The notes under the pieces: model-generated | Database searches by the model: none | What the model saw: only the letters and a program-made list of their open reading frames with translations | Told to the model about the DNA's origin: nothing | Made by a program: the position numbers and the translations under genes | Part shown: piece by piece, positions 1 through 6,560 of the stretch | Layout: each line of letters begins with the position of its first letter | How positions within the stretch are numbered: position 1 is the first letter of the stretch | DNA from: an uncultured Porphyromonas sp. | GTDB taxonomy: Bacteria > Bacteroidota > Bacteroidia > Bacteroidales > Porphyromonadaceae | Reading direction: 5' to 3' | DNA: 6,560 nucleotides | Assembly: GCA_947253195.1 (NCBI GenBank) | Contig: CAMXXM010000085.1 | Location: forward strand, 1-6,560

Positions 1-82
1 TCACGGAGTAGATCTCCACGGTGATCTTCTTTCCCTCACCGCTCTTCTCCGCCCTCCCGAATCCGGTCATTGAGTATATCAT
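1..82 (-). CDS. yicC: YicC/YloC-family endoribonuclease, N-terminal fragment
   Basis: Only the first 27 codons are present, and the gene continues past the left edge. The visible protein begins MIYSMTGFGRAEKSGEG and continues with KKITVEIYSV. This matches the family opening M-I-x-S-M-T-G-F/Y-G-R-A followed by a short variable stretch and a V-E-I-x-S-V strand. The family is known as YicC/YloC stress-associated endoribonucleases acting on RNA in the cytoplasm. I chose the ATG at 82 because it gives the full M-I-x-S-M-T-G start; the internal ATG at 70 would lose the first four residues. No Shine-Dalgarno sequence precedes it (the bases just upstream read TATATACCACTT). The gene starts 104 bp after the secA stop and only 11 bp after the T-tract of a terminator-like hairpin, so its transcription may be separate from secA or attenuated. 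Catalytic residues lie outside the window. Confidence 0.9.
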   Translation of the reverse strand, partial: MIYSMTGFGRAEKSGEGKKITVEIYSV

Positions 83-93
83 AAGTGGTATAT

Positions 94-159
94 AAAAAAG
101 GACAGCCCCTCCGCTCCTCTGCTTCTCCACCGGAGTCAGGGTACGTCATGGCTGTCCTT
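94..159 (-). terminator. Terminator-like hairpin after secA, in the yicC leader
   Basis: On the minus strand the 10-base arm AAGGACAGCC (159-150) is perfectly complementary to GGCTGTCCTT (107-98), and the second arm runs into six T residues (99-94). The 42-base loop is long for a classical terminator but can fold further through CTCC/GGAG pairings. It lies 27 bp after the secA stop and ends 11 bp before the yicC start. Reading the other way, the stem is followed by AGATAAAA with no T-tract, so it would act only on minus-strand transcripts. It could be the secA terminator or, given its closeness to yicC, an attenuator. Confidence 0.55.
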
Positions 160-186
160 AGATAAAATAGTCGAGCTCAGTTATCG

Positions 187-3100
187 TCAGAGGTTGCGAC
201 CGTGGCAGTTCTTAAATTTCTTACCACTGCCACAGGGACAGGGATCATTGCGACCCACCTTCTTGGCTGCACGGTAGGGGACGTTATTCGCCTGGGCAGC
301 CTCAGACGCAGCACGACCTGCCTCGGTACGCTGCTCTGCCTGCTCCTGATAGTCATCCTTCTGCTCGCGGTAGCGACTGCGGTCGTTGCTACGCGGGTCA
401 TCGTGATGCTCACCGATGCGCATCTGCTGCTGGGCAGCGGCACGAGCCATCGCAGCGGCACGAGCAGCCTGAGCCTGACGACGCGCCTCCTGCTCCTCCG
501 GTGTGGCAATATTGATATGACCACGCATAATGATCTCGGTGATCTTCACATTGAGGTCATCGATCATACGCTTGAAGAGGTCATACGCCTCGACCTTGAA
601 GATCACCAGCGGATCCTTATTCTCATACGAGGCGGTACGCACGGCATTCTGGAGCTCGTCCATGGCGAGGAGGTGACGCTCCCAAGCCTCATCGATCGTG
701 TAGAGGAGGATCGTCTTCATGAAGGACTTGGCGATGCTCTGCGACTTGCTATCCACCGCCTCTTTCAGGTTCGTCACCACATTGTACATCAGTCTACCAT
801 CCGTCACGGGGACGTAGATCTGCTCCACCTGGGAGCCATGCTCCTTGTAGAAAGCCTGCAGCGCCGGGTCGGCCTGCTCCGCCATCCGGTCCATACGACG
901 CTTCAGCGTGGCAGAGGCCTCATCGAGGAGCTTGGACGCAATGTCATTGGCATCCATCCCCCTAAAGTCCGTCTCAGACACCGGGCACTCGATCGCAAAG
1001 ACCTTGTACACCTCTGTGCGGAAGTCATCGAAGGAGCCGCCCTCATGCTTTGTTGCCAGATAGATCGCAGACTGCTCAAGTGTATTCATCACATCCAGTC
1101 CGATGCGCTCACCCATAAGGGCGTGACGGCGCCGGGTGTAGATCACCTTACGCTGAGCATTCTTTACATCGTCGTACTCGAGGAGGTGCTTACGGATGCC
1201 GTAGTTATTCTCCTCGACCTTTTTCTGAGCATTCTCCACCGTCTTGCTGAGCTGCTTGGAGACCAGCATATCGTCATCCTTTAGTCCCATCGTGGAGAGC
1301 ACCTTCGCCATACGATCCGAGCCGAAGAGGCGCATCAGCTTATCCTCCAGCGAGACGAAGAAAACGGACGACCCGGGGTCCCCCTGACGGCCGGCACGAC
1401 CACGCAGCTGGCGATCCACACGACGCGACTCATGGCGCTCTGTACCGATGATGGCGAGACCACCCGCTGCCTTCACCTCGGGTGAGAGTTTGATATCGGT
1501 ACCACGACCTGCCATATTGGTGGCAATGGTCACCGTACTCGACTGACCCGCCTGAGCGACAATGTCTGCCTCCTTCTGGAAGAGCTTTGCATTGAGCACA
1601 TTATGCGGGATGTGCTTCAGGTCGAGCATCCTACTGAGGAGCTCCGAGATCTCCACGGAGGTAGTACCGACGAGGACCGGTCGCCCTGCCTCGGTAATCG
1701 CCTGGATCTCATCGATGACGGCATTGTACTTTGCTTTTGCCGTCTTGTAGATGCGGTCGTTCTCGTCATTGCGGATCACCGGTCTATTGGTCGGGATCAC
1801 GACCACGTCGAGCTTGTAGATGTCCCAAAACTCCTTAGCCTCCGTCTCAGCCGTACCGGTCATACCGGAGAGCTTGTGGTACATACGGAAGTAATTCTGT
1901 AGCGTGATCGTCGCCTTGGTCTGCGAGGCCTGCTGCACCTTTACGTGCTCCTTTGCCTCGATCGCCTGGTGAAGACCATCGGAGTAGCGGCGACCATTCA
2001 TGATACGACCGGTCTGCTCATCGACGATCATCACCTGATTATCGATCACCACGTACTGATCATCTCGGTCAAAGAGGGTGTAAGCCTTCAGTAGCTGCTG
2101 CACCGTATGGACACGCTCACTCTTGACGGAGTAGTTGGTGAGCAACTCATCCTTGGTACCGGCTTTCTCCTCCTCGCTCATCTCCTTATTCTCCAGCTCA
2201 GACATCTGGGCGGCAATATCGGGGAGGACAAAGAAACCGGAATCCTCATTCTTCTGCGACAGCAGGTCAAAGCCCTTATCTGTCAGCTCGATCTGGCTAT
2301 TCTTCTCATCCACGACGAAGTAGAGCGGATCGGTCACCACATGCATCTCGCGGTTGTTGTCCTGCATATAGAAGCCCTCGGTGTCCAAGAGACGCTTCTT
2401 CACGCCCTCGGTGCTGAGGTACTTGATCAGCGGCTTGTACTTCGGCAGGCCCTTATAGCTGCGGAAGAGCAGCAGATAGCCCTCATCCACCTCCTTGGGG
2501 TCGTCGCTTGCAATCTTCTTCTTCGCCTCATTGAGGAGCCGGGTACAGAGCGTCCGCTGAGCATTGACGACGGACTCTACATCCTCGCGAAACTCCTCAA
2601 ACATCTGATCTCCCTTTGACTCCACCGGTCCGGAAATGATCAGAGGGGTACGGGCATCATCGATCAGCACGGAGTCCACCTCATCGACGATGGCGAAGTT
2701 GTGGGCCCTCTGCACCATATCCTCCGGGCGGCGTGCCATATTGTCGCGCAGGTAGTCGAAGCCAAATTCGTTATTGGTCCCGAAGGTGATGTCGCAGTCA
2801 TAAGCGTGCTTACGCTCTGGCGAGTTGGGCTCGTGCTTGTCGATGCAGTCTACCGTGAGACCGTGGAATTGGTACAGCGGTCCCATCCACTCCTCGTCAC
2901 GCTTGGAGAGGTAGTCATTCACGGTCACCACATGGACGCCGTTACCCGTGAGGGCGTTGAGGAAGACCGGTAGTGTCGCCACCAGCGTCTTACCCTCACC
3001 TGTCGCCATCTCAGCGATCTTGCCCTGATGCAGCACGATACCACCGATCAGCTGCACATCGTAGTGGATCATATCCCACTTCGTGAGATTGCCGCCGGCC

Positions 3101-3579
3101 TCCCACTCGTTCTTGTAGATCGCCTTATCACCATCGATGGTGACGAAGTCGTGATCCACGGAGAGGTCTCGGTCGTACTGCGTGGCGGTGACGGTGATCT
3201 CGCTATTCTCGGCAAATCGACGTGCTGTGGACTTCATCACGGCAAAAGCCTCGGGGAGGATCTCATTGAGCTTATCCTCCAGCTTATCCTTTACCTGATC
3301 CTCCAGCGTGTCAATCTTCTCCCAGAGTGCCTCACGCTCACTCAGCTCTGCGCTCTCCACCTGCCCCTTCAGCTCAGCGATCTCACGTCGCTCCTCCGCC
3401 ACATGGTCGCGGAGATCCTGCCTCATGCGAGCGGAGTGAGCCCGCAGCTCGTCAGCGCTCAGCTTATCGATCGTCTCGTAGGTCGCCTTGATCTTATCGA
3501 CGATGGGGTATATCTGCTTGAGGTCGTTCTGCGACTTGTTGCCGAAGATGCCGGCAAGTAAGTCCTTAAAGAAACTCAT
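187..3579 (-). CDS. secA: Preprotein translocase ATPase SecA
   Basis: This is complete SecA, the cytoplasmic motor that binds preproteins and drives them through SecYEG using ATP. The 1130 aa exceed the roughly 840-900 aa of Bacillus and E. coli SecA. The Walker A motif is MATGEGKT (191-198) and the Walker B region is [13 protein letters not shown] (298-310). The preprotein cross-linking domain follows, at roughly 318-495. NBD2 carries VLVGTTSVE (635-643), NMAGRGTDI (688-696) and the motif VI region [16 protein letters not shown] (723-738). The helical scaffold includes [15 protein letters not shown] (963-977). A charged, Ala/Gln/Arg-rich linker (about 1027-1105) leads to a zinc/SecB-type tail with ligands Cys1114, Cys1116, Cys1125 and His1126 (C-x-C-x8-C-H). 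Extra length sits in a coiled, charged N-terminal segment (about 54-105), in the cross-linking domain and in the linker, as is usual in Bacteroidetes. The start [17 protein letters not shown] fits the family; no Shine-Dalgarno is visible. The stop is TGA. Confidence 0.99.
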   Translation of the reverse strand: MSFFKDLLAGIFGNKSQNDLKQIYPIVDKIKATYETIDKLSADELRAHSARMRQDLRDHVAEERREIAELKGQVESAELSEREALWEKIDTLEDQVKDKLEDKLNEILPEAFAVMKSTARRFAENSEITVTATQYDRDLSVDHDFVTIDGDKAIYKNEWEAGGNLTKWDMIHYDVQLIGGIVLHQGKIAEMATGEGKTLVATLPVFLNALTGNGVHVVTVNDYLSKRDEEWMGPLYQFHGLTVDCIDKHEPNSPERKHAYDCDITFGTNNEFGFDYLRDNMARRPEDMVQRAHNFAIVDEVDSVLIDDARTPLIISGPVESKGDQMFEEFREDVESVVNAQRTLCTRLLNEAKKKIASDDPKEVDEGYLLLFRSYKGLPKYKPLIKYLSTEGVKKRLLDTEGFYMQDNNREMHVVTDPLYFVVDEKNSQIELTDKGFDLLSQKNEDSGFFVLPDIAAQMSELENKEMSEEEKAGTKDELLTNYSVKSERVHTVQQLLKAYTLFDRDDQYVVIDNQVMIVDEQTGRIMNGRRYSDGLHQAIEAKEHVKVQQASQTKATITLQNYFRMYHKLSGMTGTAETEAKEFWDIYKLDVVVIPTNRPVIRNDENDRIYKTAKAKYNAVIDEIQAITEAGRPVLVGTTSVEISELLSRMLDLKHIPHNVLNAKLFQKEADIVAQAGQSSTVTIATNMAGRGTDIKLSPEVKAAGGLAIIGTERHESRRVDRQLRGRAGRQGDPGSSVFFVSLEDKLMRLFGSDRMAKVLSTMGLKDDDMLVSKQLSKTVENAQKKVEENNYGIRKHLLEYDDVKNAQRKVIYTRRRHALMGERIGLDVMNTLEQSAIYLATKHEGGSFDDFRTEVYKVFAIECPVSETDFRGMDANDIASKLLDEASATLKRRMDRMAEQADPALQAFYKEHGSQVEQIYVPVTDGRLMYNVVTNLKEAVDSKSQSIAKSFMKTILLYTIDEAWERHLLAMDELQNAVRTASYENKDPLVIFKVEAYDLFKRMIDDLNVKITEIIMRGHINIATPEEQEARRQAQAARAAAMARAAAQQQMRIGEHHDDPRSNDRSRYREQKDDYQEQAEQRTEAGRAASEAAQANNVPYRAAKKVGRNDPCPCGSGKKFKNCHGRNL

Positions 3580-3623
3580 ATATATTGTCTAGTAAAAAAG
3601 TGTATCCGTTGTCATTCTCGAGA

Positions 3624-3654
3624 GTACCGGTCTCCCGCGGGAGATGAAAGGTAC
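3624..3654 (-). promoter_or_regulatory. Palindromic hairpin in the secA upstream region
   Basis: TCTCCCGCGGGAGA (3631-3644) is a perfect 14-bp palindrome. It is flanked by a second complementary pair, GTACC/GGTAC (3650-3654 with 3624-3628), separated by small unequal internal loops. As RNA it could form a stem with a CGCG loop; as DNA it could be a dimeric repressor site. No T-tract follows it on either strand, so it is not an ordinary terminator. It lies 45 bp upstream of the secA start. I see no convincing Bacteroidetes promoter (TTTG, 19-21 bp, TAnnTTTG) around it. The role is unknown. Confidence 0.35.
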
Positions 3655-3680
3655 AAAAAATATCTGATCAGTATCGATCA
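3655..3680 (-). terminator. Possible weak terminator after the phosphatase-fold gene
   Basis: On the minus strand TGATC (3680-3676, including the TGA stop) can pair with GATCA (3669-3665) across a 6-base loop, and GATA plus six T residues (3660-3655) follow. The stem is only 5 bp and poor in GC, so termination would be partial at best. Read-through into secA is plausible. The structure may be coincidental. Confidence 0.22.
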
Positions 3681-5234
3681 GGGCGTCGGCGGTCGGATAC
3701 GGAGCACCCGGGAGATTTCGCGAGAGACGCCACGGAGATCCAGGGGTGTGTGGATCACCTCCGGCAAGATGCCCTCACCCATAAGGATGAGCATCGTCGG
3801 CATGGCGGCATAGGAGGGCTGCGGGGTAGCAGTGCCGGTATCTATAAGGTAGCCGGGACTGATCCCCACAAAGACATCCGCCCTCTGAGAGGGGAGCGCA
3901 CTATGGAGTGCTGTCAGCCGAGTACGACCTACGGGATCCCCCGGGAGCAGATCCCTCAGGCTGTGGTTCGGTATCGTGTCGGCGACGCCTGCCATCTCGA
4001 GGAGGAAGGAGCAGACCGCATCCTGCACCTCGGCAAGGGAGAGCTCCTCCCGCTGCTCTACCACCTTACGATCCAAGAAGAGCTCTCCCCGGTCGGTCAC
4101 CTCGGTCACCAACCCCTTTACTCCATACTTCGCATGGAGATACATATTGGTGATGGCGCGGCAGCGCTCCGGGGAGAAGGTCGGATACCGTCTCTTTTCA
4201 TCACGGATCGGCTCGCACCGAGCCATACCATTACCCGCCAGTGCCACGAGGACTTCCCCCTTTCCAAACTTTCGGTCCAGCAGCTCCATCAGTTGTGCCA
4301 CCGCCCTATCCAGCAGCACGTAGCTGTCCAGCAGCTCCGGCGAGATCCCCGCGGAGACTGATGGAGGGGTCCCTGCCGTCATATGGAGGGCAAGCAGGTC
4401 CATCGACTCATCAGCACCGAGACCGGCTCCATCGATCACCGACTCAGCGAGGCGAACCACATACTCATTGACCACCGGGGAGTGCTTCAGGTCCTGCACG
4501 GACGAGAATGCCCTCGTGTAAATATGGTCAGACGCAAAAGCTCCACTGCCGGCATAGGGTAGGAGCGACGCATAGAGAGCCGGCTCGGAGGCCTGCCAAG
4601 TGATCGACCCCTTGTCGAGGCGTGTCGCCACCGTGCTGCTCTTGCCGATGTACCACGGCAATCCTGTAGGGTAAAAGGTGGAGCTCACCCATCGCGCGGT
4701 GGAGTCATCGAGCCAGTAGGCAGCCTGAGCCTCATGCCCGCCCGCTATGATCGCCTCCTCGGCTGAGGGAGCTATGGAGAAGACCTGTCCCAGCCCGTGT
4801 GTGACCTGCGCCAGACGGTCAGCGATCGTCGGGGCAGCGAGAGCGAGAGGCGAGAGCCTGTCGGCAGTACCGTAGCCGATATACTTCTTGTCCTCCAGCA
4901 CCGATCCCTCGAGGTGTCTCTGCCCTCCCTCCTTACGGACGATGGTGCGCCTACCGGTGATGCCGTTCTCGAGACCGAGGGTACCGGTATGCAGCACCGC
5001 CTCGCCGGCGACGGGATCCGCCTCGATGAGCGGGTGGATGACGGCATCGTAGACCCGCCCGTCGCGAGAGAGGCGTGCGAGACCATTCTCTGAGAGGTGC
5101 GGTGCCATCGCCTCATAGAGGTCGGTCCGCAGCTCATCCACCGTCAGCAACACCACAAGCTTGGGAGCCTGACGGGCGGCGACGGGTGAGCAGACGCTCA
5201 GGAGGACGACGAGTGGGGTGAGTAGATCTTTCAT
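3678..5234 (-). CDS. Exported alkaline-phosphatase-fold protein, likely catalytically degenerate
   Basis: This 518-aa protein resembles the PafA/nucleotide-pyrophosphatase branch of the alkaline phosphatase superfamily. A signal peptide covers about residues 1-20 (hydrophobic 4-15, probable cleavage after VAA), so it should act in the periplasm or be surface exposed. Family signatures are LLTVDELRTD (29-38), LHTGTLGLENGITG (81-94), SIAPSAEEAIIAGGHEAQAA (153-172), WLDDSTARW (174-182) and LLDSYVLLDRAVAQLMELLD (301-320). Asp33 matches the first metal ligand. The nucleophilic Thr of PafA falls on Pro74, the Asp/His pair (D-x3-H) on His284 and Gly288, the Asp-His of the DHG motif on Gly334 and Asn335, and the final His near Thr468. 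A canonical two-zinc phosphatase site is therefore not expected. These placements were aligned by eye from memory of PafA. The ATG directly abuts the lnb stop (TAAATG), indicating translational coupling. Automated pipelines would probably call it an alkaline phosphatase family protein. Confidence 0.88.
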   Translation of the reverse strand: MKDLLTPLVVLLSVCSPVAARQAPKLVVLLTVDELRTDLYEAMAPHLSENGLARLSRDGRVYDAVIHPLIEADPVAGEAVLHTGTLGLENGITGRRTIVRKEGGQRHLEGSVLEDKKYIGYGTADRLSPLALAAPTIADRLAQVTHGLGQVFSIAPSAEEAIIAGGHEAQAAYWLDDSTARWVSSTFYPTGLPWYIGKSSTVATRLDKGSITWQASEPALYASLLPYAGSGAFASDHIYTRAFSSVQDLKHSPVVNEYVVRLAESVIDGAGLGADESMDLLALHMTAGTPPSVSAGISPELLDSYVLLDRAVAQLMELLDRKFGKGEVLVALAGNGMARCEPIRDEKRRYPTFSPERCRAITNMYLHAKYGVKGLVTEVTDRGELFLDRKVVEQREELSLAEVQDAVCSFLLEMAGVADTIPNHSLRDLLPGDPVGRTRLTALHSALPSQRADVFVGISPGYLIDTGTATPQPSYAAMPTMLILMGEGILPEVIHTPLDLRGVSREISRVLRIRPPTP

Positions 5235-6422
5235 TTACTTATGTACCTCAAATACCTTGCCAGCCCCGCCCCACTCCACGTAGCGGCATATGAACTGGTC
5301 CAGCCCGATCAGGATCGCCAGATAGGCCATGCCGATAGGCAGTGTCTGCACATAGCCGAGACCGAGATAGACAAGGGCGAGCAGGAGGTTGATCAGGTAG
5401 AGCAGGCTATTGAGACGCCTGTGTCGCAGCTCCTGCCACATCGTCACCACAAGGATGAGCCAGAAGGGGTGCATCAGCACCATATTGGCATTGAGGAGTG
5501 TATGCGGATGCGCGGAGAAGAGGCTGAGGAACCACAGCACGATCCCTGCCAGCCCGAAGAGCAGATAAAGCCCACAGCGCAGGACCTGCCATGGTACCGA
5601 GGTGTACCTCCGTACGACGAAGTAGCAGATCAGATAGATGGCGACCAATGCGAGAATCGTCACAAGGGGACCATCAAAGCGTGGCACCTCGATCAGCTGT
5701 GTCTGAGGGACGATCTCCTCCTTCCGTGACACGATCGGCTCACCTGTATCCTTACGGAAAGCGAGGTCCATCGACTGCTCCAGCAGCTCGGGGACAAAGG
5801 CGGCATCATGTACCGTCATCCGAGTATCGCTCTGCACGCCGAGGCAAAGGTCGGTACCAAAGGTGTACCACTTCGCAGACTTGCTACACTGCCGCGTTGC
5901 CTCGCGGAAGGTCGGCAGCGATGCAGGGTCCACCCGGTAAATCAGCCCTCCCTTAGTGAAGCGCTCGATGAGGTCCCGAGGGCGGGTGGCGCAGTTGTCG
6001 TAGAAGTAGTTGTACCGGTACTCGGCATTCTCAGGCAGGGCGTTCCAGTCGAGGAAGTCCATCAGCGCCTGCACCTCGTCAGGTCTGAGATTGAGCTGCT
6101 GCTCCGATACCCTCCGCCCCTGAGCCGCATAGTCATAGACCATACTGTCAAAGTCTGTCACCCCCAGCATGTACATCGGTTTCCCGATCATAAAGTTGGG
6201 GATAAAGTTCTTCTGCTCCATGGAGAAGTAGCCATAGTTATACGCCTTGTCAAGACCCGTCTCCGGATCCGTGATCCGAATGGCTGTATGACCGTAGAGG
6301 TAGAAGACAAACTCCCCCGACTGACCGCACGTGATCAGGCTCGCCCGAGGTGTTGCCCCGAGAGGCAGCATAAGGGTCCAGAGTAGAGAGAGGAGTGTGA
6401 TGGGAAAGAGGTGCTTACTCAT
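5235..6422 (-). CDS. lnb: Lipoprotein N-acyltransferase Lnb (DUF4105 family)
   Basis: This 395-aa membrane protein has the DUF4105 (Lnb N-terminal periplasmic) domain followed by a multi-span C-terminus. Lnb has been reported in Bacteroides as the enzyme that N-acylates the terminal cysteine of lipoproteins, replacing the unrelated Lnt of Proteobacteria. A signal sequence covers about residues 1-23 (LGA then TP). The periplasmic domain (24-250) contains YLYGHTAIRI (41-50) with His45, and NYFYDNCATRPRDLI (138-152) with Cys144. These are the likely Cys-His catalytic pair of an NlpC/P60-like fold. About five membrane segments follow, at roughly 252-270, 284-302, 312-329, 337-357 and 362-378. The start codon overlaps the upstream gene by ATGA, and the TAA stop touches the next start, so the three genes are almost certainly one transcript. 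The family call is strong; the acyltransferase role rests on the Bacteroides work. Confidence 0.9.
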   Translation of the reverse strand: MSKHLFPITLLSLLWTLMLPLGATPRASLITCGQSGEFVFYLYGHTAIRITDPETGLDKAYNYGYFSMEQKNFIPNFMIGKPMYMLGVTDFDSMVYDYAAQGRRVSEQQLNLRPDEVQALMDFLDWNALPENAEYRYNYFYDNCATRPRDLIERFTKGGLIYRVDPASLPTFREATRQCSKSAKWYTFGTDLCLGVQSDTRMTVHDAAFVPELLEQSMDLAFRKDTGEPIVSRKEEIVPQTQLIEVPRFDGPLVTILALVAIYLICYFVVRRYTSVPWQVLRCGLYLLFGLAGIVLWFLSLFSAHPHTLLNANMVLMHPFWLILVVTMWQELRHRRLNSLLYLINLLLALVYLGLGYVQTLPIGMAYLAILIGLDQFICRYVEWGGAGKVFEVHK

Positions 6423-6560
6423 TGATTGTCTAAGATATGGGGCATGTCTGACGGCGTAAGCCTCGTGTCATGGAGGGCAAGCCCCTTGGGGAAAATGTTA
6501 TTGACCCGGGAGCCGAGGTCCTTGATGAGAGTGAGCGGGACGCCTGCATAGGTAGCGACC
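6419..6560 (-). CDS. C-terminal end of an unrecognised protein, upstream operon member
   Basis: The last 46 codons of a gene entering from the right edge are open in the frame starting at 6559 and end in TGA at 6421-6419. The visible protein includes VATYAGVPLTLIKDLG and FPKGLALHDTRLTPS and ends DMPHILDNQ. The stop overlaps the lnb start by four bases (ATGA), which is the main reason to trust this frame. Of the other two minus-strand frames, the one starting at 6560 is closed by a TAA; the remaining one was not examined in full. I do not recognise the family from this fragment, and it shows no membrane segment. Confidence 0.72.
   Translation of the reverse strand, partial: VATYAGVPLTLIKDLGSRVNNIFPKGLALHDTRLTPSDMPHILDNQ

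Noticed and set aside
202..1284. Plus-strand open frame of 360 codons opposite the 3' half of secA
   Set aside because: It lies entirely antisense to well-conserved SecA codons, its protein is Leu/His/Arg-rich without a recognisable domain, and several similar frames occur opposite all three large genes. It is a codon-bias shadow.
3592..3660. Bacteroidetes-type promoter (TTTG and TAnnTTTG) for secA
   Set aside because: A TTTG lies in the T-tract, but the nearest TAnnTTTG-like octamer (TACTCTCG) has two mismatches and sits 27 bp away; a TTTC at 19 bp is equally weak. Not good enough to annotate.
3589..3677. SecM-like secretion-monitor gene upstream of secA
   Set aside because: The 98-bp gap has no room for a SecM-sized protein, and the only mini-ORF noted lacks a signal peptide or arrest motif.
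3750..4361. Plus-strand frame of 203 codons opposite the phosphatase-fold gene
   Set aside because: Antisense shadow with no recognisable domain, upstream signal or neighbour on that strand.
5178..5234. Lipobox at Cys15 (LLSVC) of the phosphatase-fold protein
   Set aside because: Val at the position before Cys is unfavourable for signal peptidase II, and a good VAA signal peptidase I site follows at 18-20. A lipoprotein cannot be excluded, but the sequence does not support calling one.

Overview
This 6.56 kb window carries five protein-coding genes, all on the minus strand, so transcription runs from right to left. The gene content points to a member of the Bacteroidales, probably Porphyromonadaceae. 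The clues are a long SecA of 1130 aa with Bacteroidetes-style insertions and a C-terminal zinc motif, an Lnb/DUF4105 lipoprotein N-acyltransferase (a Bacteroidota enzyme), a PafA-like alkaline-phosphatase-fold protein, and start codons with no clear Shine-Dalgarno sequence. The genus cannot be fixed from this stretch alone.

Layout in the direction of transcription: the 3' end of an unrecognised gene (6419-6560) overlaps the start of lnb (5235-6422) by ATGA. The lnb stop codon abuts the start of a 518-aa exported alkaline-phosphatase-fold protein (3678-5234), giving TAAATG. A 98-bp gap (3580-3677) follows, with a weak stem plus T-tract, a hairpin built on a perfect 14-bp palindrome, and an 8-codon mini-ORF. 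Then comes complete secA (187-3579). A 104-bp gap (83-186) holds an intrinsic-terminator-like hairpin, and the first 27 codons of a yicC-family gene (1-82) run off the left edge.

How the genes fit together: SecA drives export of unfolded proteins through SecYEG. Lnb is expected to add the third acyl chain to lipoproteins after export and signal-peptide cleavage. The protein between them has the PafA-type fold signatures, but the nucleophile and five of the six metal-ligand positions are replaced, so it looks like a secreted pseudo-phosphatase. Its zero-gap position between lnb and secA suggests an accessory envelope or lipoprotein role, which is inference. The pseudo-phosphatase and the hairpins with small ORFs ahead of secA and yicC are the parts most worth a second look. 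The long plus-strand reading frames are shadows of the minus-strand genes. No tRNA, rRNA, CRISPR array, insertion sequence or large repeat was seen, and no gene-free stretch exceeds about 105 bases.
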